Assembly (NCBI GenBank): GCA_027022775.1
Contig: JALVXO010000267.1
Coordinates: forward strand, 1 to 6,144
DNA length: 6,144 nt
Reading direction: 5' to 3'
Source of the DNA: Campylobacteraceae bacterium
GTDB taxonomy: Bacteria; Campylobacterota; Campylobacteria; Campylobacterales; Sulfurovaceae
Below the pieces are notes generated by a model. The model worked only from the letters and a program-made list of their open reading frames with translations, was not told the origin of the DNA and did not search any database. A program made the translations under genes and the position numbers. Below, in pieces: positions 5,916-6,144 of the stretch; positions within the stretch are counted from its first letter, which is position 1; each line of letters begins with the position of its first letter.

Positions 5916-5932
5916 TTAAGGTTTCATTAAGG
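5916..5932. repeat. Short direct repeat TTAAGG with 11-bp period
   Basis: TTAAGG occurs at 5916-5921 and 5927-5932, separated by TTTCA, in an otherwise A/T-tract region about 70-85 bp upstream of the predicted start. An 11-bp period is typical of OmpR/PhoB-type response regulator sites. The motif is short and the region AT-rich, so chance is a real alternative. Confidence 0.3.
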
Positions 5933-5976
5933 AATATATAAGTTTTTTTTATTTAAATTATAGATATTAATAAGTA

Positions 5977-5993
5977 AAGGCAAGTTATGCCCT
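5977..5993 (-). terminator. Weak hairpin after the upstream gene, possible terminator
   Basis: On the minus strand AGGGCA (5993-5988) pairs with TGCCTT (5982-5977) across a 5-nt loop, including one G-T pair, 28 nt after the stop of the upstream gene. It is followed by a T/A-rich but not pure T run. It could terminate the upstream transcript weakly; the short stem keeps confidence low. Confidence 0.3.
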
Positions 5994-6020
5994 GTTTTAC
6001 GAGTTTTGGAGATAACTGTT

Positions 6021-6144
6021 TTAAGCTTTGCCTTTAGCTTTTTGGATAGAGTTAATATAAAGATAGTCGATTTTAATTTTTTTCTCTTTGGGTAAATTTG
6101 TAGCAACTTCAGAAAGGACTTTGTCAAAATCATCAAAAAGGTAG
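6021..6144 (-). CDS. C-terminal 40 residues of an unidentified protein (5' end outside window)
   Basis: An open frame enters from the right edge and ends at TAA (6023-6021). The visible residues read YLFDDFDKVLSEVATNLPKE, then KKIKIDYLYINSIQKAKGKA. The acidic amphipathic helix followed by a beta-like KIKIDYLYI segment and a basic tail looks like genuine protein, in contrast to the K/L/I-rich overlapping frame. It has no membrane segment. The family cannot be recognised from 40 residues. It lies on the same strand as ccoN but 218 bp away, so it is probably a separate transcription unit. Confidence 0.55.
   Translation of the reverse strand, partial: YLFDDFDKVLSEVATNLPKEKKIKIDYLYINSIQKAKGKA

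Larger units (their letters stand above)
5803..6020. other. AT-rich intergenic control region upstream of ccoN
   Basis: 218 bp with no convincing gene on either strand. It lies between the end of an unidentified upstream gene (same strand) and ccoN. Read on the minus strand it contains, in order, a weak hairpin (5993-5977), a very AT-rich block with A/T tracts (about 5976-5882) that includes a TTAAGG direct repeat, the promoter with an FNR-type palindrome, a second inverted repeat and the ccoN ribosome binding site. Each element is listed separately. Confidence 0.75.

Noticed and set aside
5927..6136. 69-codon minus-strand frame reaching into the intergenic region
   Set aside because: K/L/I-rich low-complexity product that overlaps the more protein-like frame ending at 6021 and extends into A/T-tract DNA.
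1..6144. tRNA/rRNA genes, CRISPR array, insertion sequence, defence or phage module
   Set aside because: No cloverleaf, spaced repeats, transposase or phage-like frames were seen; the window reads as core respiratory chromosome.

Overview
The window is a low-GC bacterial segment whose identifiable genes all lie on the minus strand. It is dominated by a complete cbb3-type cytochrome c oxidase operon in the order ccoN-ccoO-ccoQ-ccoP. Downstream follow a DUF4006 gene, a 30-residue membrane microprotein, a TPM-domain protein, fixH and the 5' part of an addB-like recombination gene. This order, the DUF4006 gene directly after ccoP, and addB behind the oxidase cluster all point to Campylobacterota (former Epsilonproteobacteria: Sulfurimonas, Campylobacter and relatives). 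The genus cannot be fixed from sequence alone.

Layout, read 5'->3' on the minus strand (high to low coordinates): (1) 6144-6021, the C-terminal 40 residues of an unidentified protein. (2) 6020-5803, an AT-rich 218-bp intergenic region with a weak hairpin, an 11-bp-period TTAAGG repeat, a sigma70-like promoter (TTGATT-16-TATAAT) whose -35 lies inside a perfect FNR-type palindrome, and a second TGTTAC/GTAACA inverted repeat over the predicted transcription start. (3) 5802-2529, ccoN, ccoO, ccoQ and ccoP, each separated by 4-11 nt with a Shine-Dalgarno sequence overlapping or abutting the preceding stop. (4) 2518-1041, DUF4006, the microprotein, the TPM-domain protein and fixH. (5) 1041-1, the first 347 codons of addB, whose ATG overlaps the fixH stop (TAATG) and which runs off the left edge.

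CcoN carries the heme b / heme b3-CuB centre. CcoO (one CXXCH) and CcoP (two CXXCH) are the c-type electron-entry subunits. CcoQ is the small stabilising subunit, and FixH is an assembly factor connected with copper and heme maturation of cbb3 oxidases. DUF4006, the 30-aa protein and the TPM protein are membrane or periplasmic products of unknown function that, from their position, may assist oxidase assembly or stability. All nine genes look like a single transcription unit driven from about position 5847. No internal terminator or gap larger than 11 nt was seen, so addB expression is probably tied to that of the respiratory oxidase.

No tRNA, rRNA, CRISPR, insertion sequence or phage feature was found. 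The most interesting unexplained items are the double-operator architecture of the ccoN promoter, the unlabelled microprotein, and the coupling of a recombination gene to an oxidase operon.
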